A stretch of 33,421 nucleotides of DNA from Opitutaceae bacterium BACL24 MAG-120322-bin51 (lineage in GTDB: Bacteria; Verrucomicrobiota; Verrucomicrobiia; Opitutales; Coraliomargaritaceae): positions 1-33,421 of the forward strand of contig CAJJBN010000031.1 of the NCBI GenBank assembly GCA_905182435.1, read 5' to 3'. Under the pieces are notes generated by a model, which was not told where the DNA came from, made no database searches, and saw only the letters and a program-made list of their open reading frames with translations. The stretch's first letter is position 1. Each line of letters opens with the position of its first letter. The position numbers were made by a program, and so were the translations under genes. Below are positions 15,246 to 22,858 of this stretch, one piece after another.

Positions 15246-16262
15246 CTACCAAAGTTGTGGACTGACTGCCGAGCCGAGTACTTCTTGCGCATGGTAATCG
15301 ACCTCGGGTAGGAATTTTAAGCCTGTGTGTTTTTCGATTTGGGCAATCGAGGTGATGTAATTACGCAGTTTCGTATCTGTGGCGTCTTGAGGCAGCAGAA
15401 AGGCGATCGCCCGTAGACCGCCCGCCTCGGTTTGGTCAAATACGATCGCGAAAAAACCATCGGGAATGGGTACACCAGAATCGAGCTTGGAGCTTTGCGT
15501 GCGCATCACCGGGCCGAGGTAAATCCATGTTTCGCCAAAACGTCGCGGATAGGTGACCGTGATTTCGTAGATGAGGCGCTGCCATAGACCCGAACTGAAT
15601 GCCGCCGACATCGGCGCAAGGTTGGTCACTAAGCACGCTTCGTTGGCACCGACTGCGCCAAACTCAGCTGCCAGCGCTTGCGCTGGTGCGATTGTCTGAG
15701 GCTGCCACTGTCCTAAGCGCAGGTCGCGAGCGCGCAGTTGCTTAATGCGCGGGTCTTCAAAAAAATCGTCGGGAATCGGTGCGTCTTGGCGATCACGACC
15801 ACTGAGCTTAAATGCGATGCAGGTCGTTTGCCGTTCTTTTTCGTTAAACAGGTTGATGTAGCTGTTATTGCGGAGCACGCGAACGGGCGTTTTTGATCCT
15901 GGCAGACCGGCAATCAGCGGCGTTTCATCGTGCCCGAGTTCGCCGCCTTCAACCACCAGCCCCTGACTCCCAGGGATGGTATCGTAGGCCAAGTTCAGCA
16001 GGCTGGTGATGGGGCGCGGTAGCCATTCTGGCGAGCGCACCGCATTGATGGCTTGAATCGCAGCACGCTCTATCTGTGCGCGTAAGGCGAAAGAGCCAAA
16101 ATAGTAGCTCGCAATGAGAGCGACCACTCCAAGCACGAGCAGAAAGCGCAGCTTGGTCAGGAGCGGCTTACGAGCAGCCGATTGTGACTTCGCATGTTTG
16201 CGTGGCGTACTTCGCTTGCGAGCGGAGCTGAGCTTCTTTTTTGCGCGTTTGTTGGTAGCCAT
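15246..16262 (-). CDS. Membrane-anchored DNA/RNA non-specific endonuclease-fold protein with altered active site
   Basis: A 338-residue protein: a strongly basic N-terminal tail (residues 1-38), one membrane helix at about 38-55, then a domain at about 125-325 resembling NUC1-type DNA/RNA non-specific endonucleases. The match rests on motif order: C-I-A-F-K-L-S, D-P-R-I, a G-x-x-x-P site at residues 184-188, L-V-T-N-L-A-P (N214), S-S-G-L-W-Q-R-L, W-I-Y-L-G-P-V, V-P-I-P-D-G-F-F, A-F-L-L-P and a final E-K-H-T-G-L-K-F-L. The catalytic D-R-G-H is replaced by R-L-G-Q (residues 182-185), the metal-binding Asn by S223 and the following Glu by I231. It is therefore probably not a working nuclease of the known type. 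Its role is unknown; the topology places the domain outside the cytoplasm. The fold assignment is by eye. Confidence 0.65.
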   Translation of the reverse strand: MATNKRAKKKLSSARKRSTPRKHAKSQSAARKPLLTKLRFLLVLGVVALIASYYFGSFALRAQIERAAIQAINAVRSPEWLPRPITSLLNLAYDTIPGSQGLVVEGGELGHDETPLIAGLPGSKTPVRVLRNNSYINLFNEKERQTTCIAFKLSGRDRQDAPIPDDFFEDPRIKQLRARDLRLGQWQPQTIAPAQALAAEFGAVGANEACLVTNLAPMSAAFSSGLWQRLIYEITVTYPRRFGETWIYLGPVMRTQSSKLDSGVPIPDGFFAIVFDQTEAGGLRAIAFLLPQDATDTKLRNYITSIAQIEKHTGLKFLPEVDYHAQEVLGSAVSPQLW

Positions 16263-16291
16263 TCAGTTGAGACTAAAGCAATCGGCCGCGA

Positions 16292-16930
16292 TTATTCAAG
16301 GCCGAGCTTATTTAACTTTGGGCGGATCACCATCTGGCAATACGGTGCTGATTGATTCAATCGGTAGTAATCCTGATGAGCGTCCTCTGCGGGGTAATAG
16401 GTCTCGGCGGCGGTGATCTCAGTTACGATTGGTGCATCGAAATCCTTTTGCGCGGCAGCTTTGGACGTTTCGGCGCTGGCACGCTGGGAATCGCTGTGAT
16501 AAAAGATCACCGAGCGATATTGGGTGCCGCTATCCGCACCTTGGCGATTTAATGTGGTGGGATTGTGTGAGCGCCACAGCCAGTCGAGCAGTGTTTCATA
16601 CGTAATTACGGCAGGATCGAAACTGATTTGAGTGATCTCGGCGTGGCCTGTGGTGCCAGTGCATATTTCGCGATAGGTAGGATCTTTGACTTCGCCACCC
16701 ATATAGCCGGATTCGACCGCATGCACGCCGTCCAGATTTTCAAAGACAGCTTCGACACACCAGAAGCAACCTGCGCCAAAGCTGGCGATTTCGAGAGAAG
16801 TTTGATCAGAGTCTGGCATGGTGGTTTTTATCGGAGTTGGGCTGTTTTCGGCGCAAGCGACCAAGCCAAAGAGGCTGGCGAGACACAGGTAACTTGCATG
16901 GGCGAGGTGAGAGAGTGGTTTTTGGCGCAT
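16292..16930 (-). CDS. msrA: Peptide methionine sulfoxide reductase MsrA, lipoprotein form
   Basis: A 212-residue MsrA that reduces methionine-S-sulfoxide in proteins. The catalytic motif is G-A-G-C-F-W-C-V-E with C55 as nucleophile, followed by V-E-S-G-Y-M-G-G, T-G-H-A-E, T-L-N-R-Q-G-A-D-S-G-T-Q-Y-R-S and Y-Y-P-A-E-D-A-H-Q-D-Y. The N-terminus has a signal peptide with a lipobox (L-F-G-L-V-A-C, lipidated Cys at 26), so the enzyme should be anchored in the periplasm or outer membrane, protecting exported proteins. It is flanked on the same strand by the NUC1-fold gene and the DUF493 gene. Confidence 0.94.
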   Translation of the reverse strand: MRQKPLSHLAHASYLCLASLFGLVACAENSPTPIKTTMPDSDQTSLEIASFGAGCFWCVEAVFENLDGVHAVESGYMGGEVKDPTYREICTGTTGHAEITQISFDPAVITYETLLDWLWRSHNPTTLNRQGADSGTQYRSVIFYHSDSQRASAETSKAAAQKDFDAPIVTEITAAETYYPAEDAHQDYYRLNQSAPYCQMVIRPKLNKLGLE

Positions 16931-16978
16931 GAGATTGAGAGCGGCGTCGCTTGAGATCTATTCCAGATGGCTTTAAAC

Positions 16979-17254
16979 TTACAGTGAGATCACATCTGGG
17001 ATCTGCGTGACGCGCTGGTAGATCGCGATCACTTCATTGCTGGAGTTCATCTGCATCTCCATCGTATAAGCAGTGAAGCGCCCGCTGGAAGACTCCTTGG
17101 CACGGACCGGATCATCGGCAAATAGTGCGAGCACCGTCTCGGTGTGGGCTTTGGGCACGATGAATTTAAACGGATAGAGGCAGGGCCATTCGTAGCTGGC
17201 ATCCAGCGAAGAGCGAAATGAGTCGAGCGATTTTTGATCAGATGTATCGGGCAT
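16979..17254 (-). CDS. DUF493/YbeD-like protein
   Basis: A 91-residue protein of the DUF493 (YbeD) family, a small ACT-like fold of unknown function. Typical features are W-P-C-L-Y-P-F-K-F-I-V-P near residue 23, a central hydrophobic helix (T-V-L-A-L-F), R-F-T-A-Y-T-M-E-M-Q-M and the final Y-Q-R-V-T-Q-I-P-D-V-I-S-L. The ATG at 17254 is preferred to a GTG at 17263. It lies 48 bases before msrA on the same strand. In other bacteria the gene often lies near lipoate genes, which are not seen here. Confidence 0.85.
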   Translation of the reverse strand: MPDTSDQKSLDSFRSSLDASYEWPCLYPFKFIVPKAHTETVLALFADDPVRAKESSSGRFTAYTMEMQMNSSNEVIAIYQRVTQIPDVISL

Positions 17255-17386
17255 AATGGCCACACTGTGGAGGTATTTGAAGATTTGTCAAAAGTACGCT
17301 ATGACACTGCGGGTGTTTTTATCGGCGGCAATCGATGCAGTGCATCATGCGGATCAGTTAGACGCGGAATTCCCCGTACCTTTGTT

Positions 17387-18547
17387 TTACAAACGTTGTC
17401 GTTTGGATGACTGTGGCATCGATCCTTTGCGAAATACTGACGGCGCCATGCCCTCGATGCGCTTAAACACCACTGCCATGCGCTCGGGGTCGTTAAAGCC
17501 GCAGAGTTCGGAGATCATCGATATAGGGTGGTTGGTATCAGCGAGCAGCTGTTTTGCGCGGGTGATTCTGAGCTGACAAAGCATTTCCCAAGGAGTGCAG
17601 TGATAGTATTCTCGAAATTTCTTTTCTAGGCCACGGCGAGCAATCCGTAATTCTGCGCATAGGCTGTCGATTGTAATGGGATCTTGGATACGTTCAGAAA
17701 GATAAGACATGACGCGCCGCAAGAGCGGATCTTCAACTGCGAGGTGATTCGCGGAATGGCGCAATACGACTCCCCCCGAAGGTACTCGAACGGGTTCAGT
17801 CGGAGGCGCTTCACCTGCGAGTAAAGCGCGCAGGGCCTCGCCGACCGCTTCGCCGATCGTATCCCATGGGATCGAGACACTGGAAAGCATCGGGTAGCTT
17901 AATCCGCACACCAGTGCATCATTGTTGGCACCGATCACGGCGACTTCTTGCGGCACCCGAATTCCCATTCCTCGACAGGCCCCGCACAGGAATCGTCCGA
18001 GTGGATCATGCACCGCAAAGATGCCAACCGGCTTCGGTAGCGATTCCAGCCATGCATGCAGTGCGGGCCGGGGCTGTGCAAAATCTTCACTGTAACGTGC
18101 CTGTTTGAATGCAGCTTCTTGATGGATCGAAAATGCCACCTGATCGCCCAGTTCGCGACGAAACCCTTCGATGCGTTGGTCGGAGTAGGGAGTCAAATTA
18201 CCGAGGCATGCGAAGCTACGGTAGCCGGCCTGCGCAAAGGCACGCGCCGCCTCAGCACCGACCTGCCAATCGTCGACATCGATACTGGTGACTCCTGGGT
18301 AGTGCTCGTCGGTATCGGCAATGACGGTGGGCAGTCGTAGTTCCAGTAGTGCCTCGGTTACCTCAGGTAGCCATTCGGTGATCAGTGCGCTGGGCTTTAG
18401 TTCAGTTAACAAATCGCGCAGTTCATCAATCGGGCGGTGAATACTAACAATGCGAAAGTCATGCTGGCGACGAACGAATGGTATCAACGACGGCGTTAAG
18501 CGCCGCAGAAATACCTCCGTCATTACAATCGCTATTTGTTTTGCCAT
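17387..18547 (-). CDS. xylR: XylR-type transcriptional regulator (LacI-like sensor + AraC DNA-binding domain)
   Basis: A 386-residue regulator combining an N-terminal periplasmic-binding-protein-like sugar sensor with a C-terminal AraC/XylS double helix-turn-helix. The sensor shows G-A-E-A-A-R-A-F-A-Q-A-G-Y-R-S-F-A, R-I-E-G-F-R-R-E-L and V-A-V-I-G-A-N-N-D-A. The last 100 residues carry the AraC signature from L-L-R-R-V-M-S-Y-L to I-S-M-I-S-E-L-C-G-F-N-D-P-E-R-M-A-V-V-F-K-R. This layout is that of E. coli XylR, an activator of xylose genes, and the gene diverges from xylA. The ATG at 18547 is my choice; an ATG at 18577 is possible. Activation by D-xylose is inferred from family and context. 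Confidence 0.9.
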   Translation of the reverse strand: MAKQIAIVMTEVFLRRLTPSLIPFVRRQHDFRIVSIHRPIDELRDLLTELKPSALITEWLPEVTEALLELRLPTVIADTDEHYPGVTSIDVDDWQVGAEAARAFAQAGYRSFACLGNLTPYSDQRIEGFRRELGDQVAFSIHQEAAFKQARYSEDFAQPRPALHAWLESLPKPVGIFAVHDPLGRFLCGACRGMGIRVPQEVAVIGANNDALVCGLSYPMLSSVSIPWDTIGEAVGEALRALLAGEAPPTEPVRVPSGGVVLRHSANHLAVEDPLLRRVMSYLSERIQDPITIDSLCAELRIARRGLEKKFREYYHCTPWEMLCQLRITRAKQLLADTNHPISMISELCGFNDPERMAVVFKRIEGMAPSVFRKGSMPQSSKRQRL

Positions 18548-18606
18548 GCGTTGGTTAAATACCAGCAGATGGCGCATATCAACAGAATATATACGCAATA
18601 TACGGT

Positions 18607-18634
18607 TTGAGCTGGGTGTACTTTAGGCTATACT
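18607..18634 (+). promoter_or_regulatory. Candidate sigma-70 promoter of xylA in the xylR-xylA intergenic region
   Basis: TTGAGC at 18607-18612 and TATACT at 18629-18634 are 16 bases apart, 45 bases upstream of the xylA ATG. Just upstream, at about 18586-18604, the motif A-T-A-T-A-C-G appears twice in direct repeat, a plausible half-site pair for the AraC-type XylR next to the -35 box. Both calls are by pattern only. Confidence 0.5.
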
Positions 18635-18678
18635 GCGGGCTTTATTATTACACATTCAAAGTAAACACCGACAAAATT

Positions 18679-19983
18679 ATGCACTATTTCGACTGCGACA
18701 AAATTCAATTTGAGGGCACTTCTTCTAAGAACCCCTTGGCGTTTAAACATTACAACCCAAGCGAACTCGTTGACGGCAAGTCGATGAAGGATCACCTGCG
18801 CTTCGCGGCTCCATACTGGCACGTGATGCGTAATGAGTTGGCCGACCCTTTCGGTGGCGGCACTGCGCAAATGCCTTGGGATGACGGCAGCAACTCGGTC
18901 GAAAACGCACTGTCTCGGGTCGATGTTTTCTTTGAATTTCTGGATAAGATCGGCATCGATTACTATTGCTGGCACGACCGCGACATCGCGCCGGAGCTGA
19001 ACGACCTGGGTGCTTCGAATGCTGCGCTCGACGCAGTGGTTGCCAAACTAAAGGTGAAGCAAAAAGAAACCGGCGTGCAACTCCTCTGGGGCACCGCTTG
19101 TCTGTTCTCACACCCTCGCTATTCGCAAGGTGGTGCGACCTCGCCGAACGCTCAGGTCTATGCTTACGCAGCTGCGCAGGTGAAGAAGGCACTCGAATGC
19201 ACCAACGAGCTTGACGGTCTCGGTTACACCTTCTGGGGTGGACGTGAAGGCTACTCCACATTGCTCAATACCAACATGAAGCGTGAACTCGACCACCTCG
19301 GCGCGTTCCTGCACATGGCAGTCGATCATGCGAAGAAAATCGGTTTTAAAGGCCCATTCTACATCGAGCCAAAACCACGCGAGCCATCCACTCACCAGTA
19401 TGATTCGGATTCAGCTGCTTGCCTGAACTTCCTGCGCGAATACGGCTTGATGGATCACTTCAAACTCAACATCGAGACTAACCACGCGACACTTGCCGGG
19501 CACACGATGGAGCACGAGCTGACTGTTTGTAACAATGCGAACATGCTCGGTAGCGTTGACGCCAACCGTGGTGACGAACTCATCGGCTGGGATACGGATC
19601 AGTTCCCAACGGACATTTACCTAACCACACAAGTGATGCTCTGCATCCTTGAGATGGGCGGTCTCACCACCGGTGGACTTAACTTCGATGCCAAGCGTCG
19701 TCGCGAATCACACGAGCCGATCGACCTGATGCACGCCCACATCGGTGGTATGGATGCATTCGCTCGTGGACTCAAAGTCGCGGCAGCAATTCGCAGGGAT
19801 GGGCGCATGAGTGACTTCGTCCACGCACGCTACAGCACCTTCGATAAAGACATCGGTGCGAAAGTTGAAGCGGGCGAAGTCGGCTTCGAAGAGCTTGAGA
19901 AATATGCACTCTCCAATCCAGAGCCGATCGTAGCGAGTGGCCGTCAGGAGCGGATGGAGAACTTGTTGAACGAATTCATCTAA
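18679..19983 (+). CDS. xylA: Xylose isomerase
   Basis: A 434-residue class II xylose isomerase converting D-xylose to D-xylulose in the cytoplasm. Active-site sequences are W-H-D-R-D (catalytic His and Asp), F-W-G-G-R-E-G-Y, the metal-binding [20 protein letters not shown] and the C-terminal F-D-A-K-R-R-R. The family's usual start M-H-Y-F-D fixes the ATG at 18679, although the frame is open further upstream. A short palindrome (19986-20000) follows the stop codon. It diverges from xylR and is followed, after a repeat-filled gap, by xylB. Confidence 0.97.
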   Translation: MHYFDCDKIQFEGTSSKNPLAFKHYNPSELVDGKSMKDHLRFAAPYWHVMRNELADPFGGGTAQMPWDDGSNSVENALSRVDVFFEFLDKIGIDYYCWHDRDIAPELNDLGASNAALDAVVAKLKVKQKETGVQLLWGTACLFSHPRYSQGGATSPNAQVYAYAAAQVKKALECTNELDGLGYTFWGGREGYSTLLNTNMKRELDHLGAFLHMAVDHAKKIGFKGPFYIEPKPREPSTHQYDSDSAACLNFLREYGLMDHFKLNIETNHATLAGHTMEHELTVCNNANMLGSVDANRGDELIGWDTDQFPTDIYLTTQVMLCILEMGGLTTGGLNFDAKRRRESHEPIDLMHAHIGGMDAFARGLKVAAAIRRDGRMSDFVHARYSTFDKDIGAKVEAGEVGFEELEKYALSNPEPIVASGRQERMENLLNEFI

Positions 19984-20020
19984 AAATTCGCTGAGCGAAT
20001 ATTTAGAGTGAATGCATGTT

Positions 20021-20342
20021 GTGCGTAGTGAGAGTGGTAGTGAAGAGTGTGTCTCTGATGTTATCACTTTCACTCCGCGCGCGGCACGGTCATTGTTGGA
20101 GGGAAACGCTCCGTCGTTTCCGCCTAAGCTAGAAAAAAATTACAGAAACACCGATATCAACGACACTTACGTGCGGCAATGACAGAGCATTGCCCTCCAT
20201 TATTCAGCTAATCGGTTAAACAGCTTTAGTGCATTTAATCACTCAGCATTATCACCTCTCACTTTCACTCCGTGCGCAGCACGGTCTCACTCCGCGCGTA
20301 GCGCGGTATCACTCTCACTACGCACGAAGTGCGTTCACTACC
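20021..20342. repeat. Composite inverted-repeat array between xylA and xylB
   Basis: This 361-base gap (19984-20344) holds no gene but is packed with symmetric repeats. Outer arms: 20021-20036 is an exact inverted repeat of 20310-20325, and 20036-20044 of 20334-20342. Inner pair: 20097-20123 and, inverted, 20173-20199 are diverged copies of one ~27-base hairpin preceded by T-G-G-A-G-G-G. Hairpins of 15 bases (6-base stems, 3-base loops) lie at 20075-20089 (one mismatch), 20270-20284, 20292-20306 and 20320-20334, separated by T-C-A-C-T. The array ends two bases before the xylB start codon. It looks like a REP/BIME-like or MITE-like unit. It has no visible link to the RAYT palindrome beyond the shared GGAG. 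Confidence 0.8.
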
Positions 20343-20344
20343 AA

Positions 20345-21886
20345 ATGTACGCACTCGGTCTCGATTCCTCTACGCAAAGTTGCTCTGCACTGATTATTGA
20401 CGTTGATAGCGGCACGATTGTCGCTGAAGCATCCGTCAACTTCGGCGAGCAGTTGCCTCAATATAACGCACCCTCTGGATTTATTCCCGGTGGCGAAAAT
20501 GGCGAGGTGCACTCGGATCCGCGCATGTGGCTCGACGCGCTCGAGCAGCTGCTCAAAGAGCTGCAGGGACAGTGCGATTTATCCAAGGTGCGCGCAATCT
20601 CCGGTGCCGGTCAGCAACACGGCTCCGTGTATTTGAACGAGCAGTGGTTCACTGCGATTGATACACTCACTGAGAATCAGACACTCACCGAGCAATTCGC
20701 GCCGACTCTGTCGCGGGCGACGTCGCCCATTTGGATGGACAGCTCTACGGCTGAGGAATGTCACGAAATGACTGCTGCCGTTGGCGGCGAGGAGGTTGTT
20801 TGTGCCAAGTCCGGCTCGATTGCGATCGAGCGCTTCACCGGCCCGCAAATACGCCGCTTCTATAAAAACGATCCAGCTGCGTATGAGCAGACAGCGCGTA
20901 TTCATTTGGTTAGTTCGTTCCTCTGTAGTGTCTTGATTGGCGCCGACGCACCGATCGATACCGGCGACGGGGCAGGGATGAACCTGGTCAATATCGACAC
21001 GTGGGATTGGGACTCAGAGTTGCTCGACGCCACTGCGCCCGATCTGCTTGCAAAGCTTCCTGCTGTTAAACCTGGCAGCACAATCGCTGGTAGCCTCTGC
21101 GCCTACTTTACCAAGAAATACGGCTTTGCTGCCGATGTACCGGTGACGATCTTCACCGGTGATAATCCCAGTAGCCTCGTCGGTATGGGCGCGAGTCGCC
21201 CTGGTAAGCTGGTCGTTTCGCTCGGCACCTCCGATACGTTTTTTGCCGCGATGCCAAGCGTCGTCGCCGACCCAGCTGGCTGCGGCCATGTGTTTGGCAA
21301 CCCCAGCGGTGGCTCGATGTCGCTGCAATGCTTTGTGAACGGCTCACTCGCCCGTGAAGCAGTGAAAGATAAATTCGACTACGACTGGGATCAGTTCACG
21401 CAAGCCTTTGGCAATACGCCAAGCGGCAATGATGGCAATTACATGCTGCCGTTCTTTCGCCCCGAAACCAGCCCGCGGGTGGATCTGCCTGCGCCGATTT
21501 TGAAAGGCAGCGCAGCATTCGAAAACTGGGCCGACGCCGACGCATCGATACGTGCCTGCGTTGAAGGGCAGTTTCTCAACATGAAACAGCGCACGGACTG
21601 GATGCAGTTACAGCCTGAAGTCATTTACCTCACCGGTGGCGCATCGAAAAATGATGCGATTGCGCAAGTCATTGCCGATATTTTTCAAGCCAAAGTGCAG
21701 CGTCTCTTAGTCAGCGGTTCCGTTGGTCTGGGAGCAGCGATGCGCGCGGCTTCGAACAGTCTGGGCTGTGACCTCGCTGCACTTGAGCACCGCTTTTGCC
21801 AACCCGAGGTGGGCAGCACGATCACGCCGCAACCAAGCAGCTCGGTCTATCAGGCAGCGGCAGCAGCGTTTGCGGCATTACTCTAG
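20345..21886 (+). CDS. xylB: Xylulokinase
   Basis: A 513-residue FGGY-family kinase that phosphorylates D-xylulose to xylulose 5-phosphate, feeding the pentose phosphate pathway. Visible: the N-terminal phosphate-binding G-L-D-S-S-T-Q-S, S-G-A-G-Q-Q-H-G-S-V, W-M-D-S-S-T, G-D-G-A-G-M-N-L, the ATP-binding V-S-L-G-T-S-D-T-F-F and the C-terminal L-T-G-G-A-S-K-N-D-A-I-A-Q-V. The start at 20345 begins right at the fold. There is no Shine-Dalgarno sequence; the initiation region is made of the repeat array upstream. Pairing with xylA and xylR fixes xylulose as substrate more firmly than sequence alone. Confidence 0.94.
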   Translation: MYALGLDSSTQSCSALIIDVDSGTIVAEASVNFGEQLPQYNAPSGFIPGGENGEVHSDPRMWLDALEQLLKELQGQCDLSKVRAISGAGQQHGSVYLNEQWFTAIDTLTENQTLTEQFAPTLSRATSPIWMDSSTAEECHEMTAAVGGEEVVCAKSGSIAIERFTGPQIRRFYKNDPAAYEQTARIHLVSSFLCSVLIGADAPIDTGDGAGMNLVNIDTWDWDSELLDATAPDLLAKLPAVKPGSTIAGSLCAYFTKKYGFAADVPVTIFTGDNPSSLVGMGASRPGKLVVSLGTSDTFFAAMPSVVADPAGCGHVFGNPSGGSMSLQCFVNGSLAREAVKDKFDYDWDQFTQAFGNTPSGNDGNYMLPFFRPETSPRVDLPAPILKGSAAFENWADADASIRACVEGQFLNMKQRTDWMQLQPEVIYLTGGASKNDAIAQVIADIFQAKVQRLLVSGSVGLGAAMRAASNSLGCDLAALEHRFCQPEVGSTITPQPSSSVYQAAAAAFAALL

Positions 21887-22092
21887 CCGAGTGCCTTGGT
21901 TGCGCTCGGTTTGGCTGCAGTCGAATTTGTTAAATTAAAGTCGGCCAATCCTCTTGTGCCCGGCTTGAGGCAGGTTTCTTCGTAGCGGGTATGTTCAGCC
22001 ATTGCCGCAGGGAATGCCTTGAGGAGTGAAGTCCTCTGCGAAAAAGTTCGACGCGCCGAGATAAACCCCTTTTTGTTCAAAACTTTCCAAGC

Positions 22093-22168
22093 GGGCCTGT
22101 AGCTCAGTGGTTAGAGCAGAGGACTCATAATCCTTTGGTCGTGGGTTCAAATCCCACCGGGCCCACCA
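22093..22168 (+). tRNA. tRNA-Ile (anticodon CAT, lysidine type)
   Basis: A 76-base tRNA with encoded CCA (22166-22168). The acceptor stem GGGCCTG pairs with CGGGCCC (one G-U pair), the D-arm reads T-A-G-C-T-C-A-G-T-G-G-T-T-A-G-A-G-C, the anticodon loop is C-T-C-A-T-A-A and the T-loop T-T-C-A-A-A-T. The anticodon CAT could mean Met, but the body and the C-T-C-A-T-A-A loop match E. coli ileX/ileY, in which CAT is modified to lysidine-AU and reads ATA. A palindrome starts at the next base after CCA. Confidence 0.93.
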
Positions 22169-22199
22169 GGCTTCGATCGAGTGAAACGAGATCGAAGCC
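22169..22199. repeat. Palindrome P1, abutting the tRNA 3' end
   Basis: A perfect 10-base inverted repeat, GGCTTCGATC (22169-22178) and GATCGAAGCC (22190-22199), around an 11-base loop, starting directly after the tRNA CCA. It is followed by a second nested hairpin region (about 22204-22236, G-G-C-G-C-T-T-G-C-G-C-C in the centre). No T-run follows, so it is not an ordinary intrinsic terminator. The same sequence recurs at 22861-22890 and, altered, at 22534-22563. Confidence 0.8.
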
Positions 22200-22285
22200 T
22201 GCCTCGGCGTAGTAAGGCGCTTGCGCCGCCGAAGCCGGGCTTCGCAGTCTAGCACTTCCTCGTTTCTCTCTCCCTACGCCCTGGC

Positions 22286-22531
22286 ATGCCAGATTTTCAA
22301 TACGTCTATATTTTGTTCTCTGAATGCGGTGAGCATCACTATGTAGGGTGCACAGCAGACTTACAGCAACGCTTGAACAAGCACAACAATGGTGATGTTT
22401 CTCACACATCTAAGTTTCGTCCGTGGCGCATACAAACTGCTGTCGCATTTAGAGACGTTGAAAAAGCGGCTGCATTTGAGCGCTATCTAAAATCGCATTC
22501 AGGGCGATCTTTCGCGAGTAAGCACTTTTAA
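22286..22531 (+). CDS. GIY-YIG nuclease-domain protein, copy 1
   Basis: An 81-residue stand-alone GIY-YIG domain. The two short motifs are Y-V-Y-I-L (residues 6-10) and H-Y-V-G-C-T (about 18-23), followed by the arginine-containing D-L-Q-Q-R-L-N-K-H-N, then H-T-S-K-F-R-P-W-R, and the catalytic-glutamate segment A-A-F-E-R-Y-L-K-S-H-S-G-R-S-F-A. All active-site positions of the fold seem present, so it may be an active nickase or endonuclease. It belongs to the small family often annotated as endonuclease or excinuclease-like, without a proven role. The stop codon lies inside a 16-base palindrome. The protein is identical to copy 2. Confidence 0.88.
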   Translation: MPDFQYVYILFSECGEHHYVGCTADLQQRLNKHNNGDVSHTSKFRPWRIQTAVAFRDVEKAAAFERYLKSHSGRSFASKHF

Positions 22532-22612
22532 GTGCTTCGATCGAGTGAAACCAGCTCGAAGCCGGGCTTCGCAGTCTAGCACTTCCTCGTTTCTCTCTGC
22601 CTACGCCCTGGC

Positions 22613-22858
22613 ATGCCAGATTTTCAATACGTCTATATTTTGTTCTCTGAATGCGGTGAGCATCACTATGTCGGGTGCACAGCAGACTTACAGCAACGCT
22701 TGAACAAGCACAACAATGGTGATGTTTCTCACACATCTAAGTTTCGTCCGTGGCGCATACAAACTGCTGTCGCATTTAGAGACGTTGAAAAAGCGGCTGC
22801 ATTTGAGCGCTATCTAAAATCGCATTCAGGGCGATCTTTCGCGAGTAAGCACTTTTAA
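22613..22858 (+). CDS. GIY-YIG nuclease-domain protein, copy 2
   Basis: The second member of the tandem pair, encoding exactly the same 81 residues as the gene at 22286-22531 with one synonymous difference in the coding sequence. Active-site features are as in copy 1. Its leader starts at the palindrome that ends copy 1, and its own stop codon palindrome (22848-22863) runs straight into the intact palindrome P3. Retention of an identical protein in both copies fits either a very recent duplication or gene conversion. Confidence 0.88.
   Translation: MPDFQYVYILFSECGEHHYVGCTADLQQRLNKHNNGDVSHTSKFRPWRIQTAVAFRDVEKAAAFERYLKSHSGRSFASKHF

Noticed and set aside
22093..22168. tRNA-Met assignment from the CAT anticodon
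   Set aside because: The body and anticodon loop match the lysidine-type tRNA-Ile2 (ileX-like), not elongator or initiator tRNA-Met.
22169..22199. Palindrome after the tRNA as its terminator
   Set aside because: There is no T-run after the stem, and the same sequence recurs at 22861-22890 away from any tRNA.
21995..22255. Minus-strand frame across the tRNA encoding W-A-R-W-D-L-N-P-R-P
   Set aside because: This is the well known false protein produced by translating the antisense strand of a tRNA gene.
22125..22736. Two minus-strand frames opposite the GIY-YIG genes (start M-C-E-K-H-H-H-C-C-A)
   Set aside because: They are antisense to a clear protein family on the plus strand and are identical only because of the tandem duplication.
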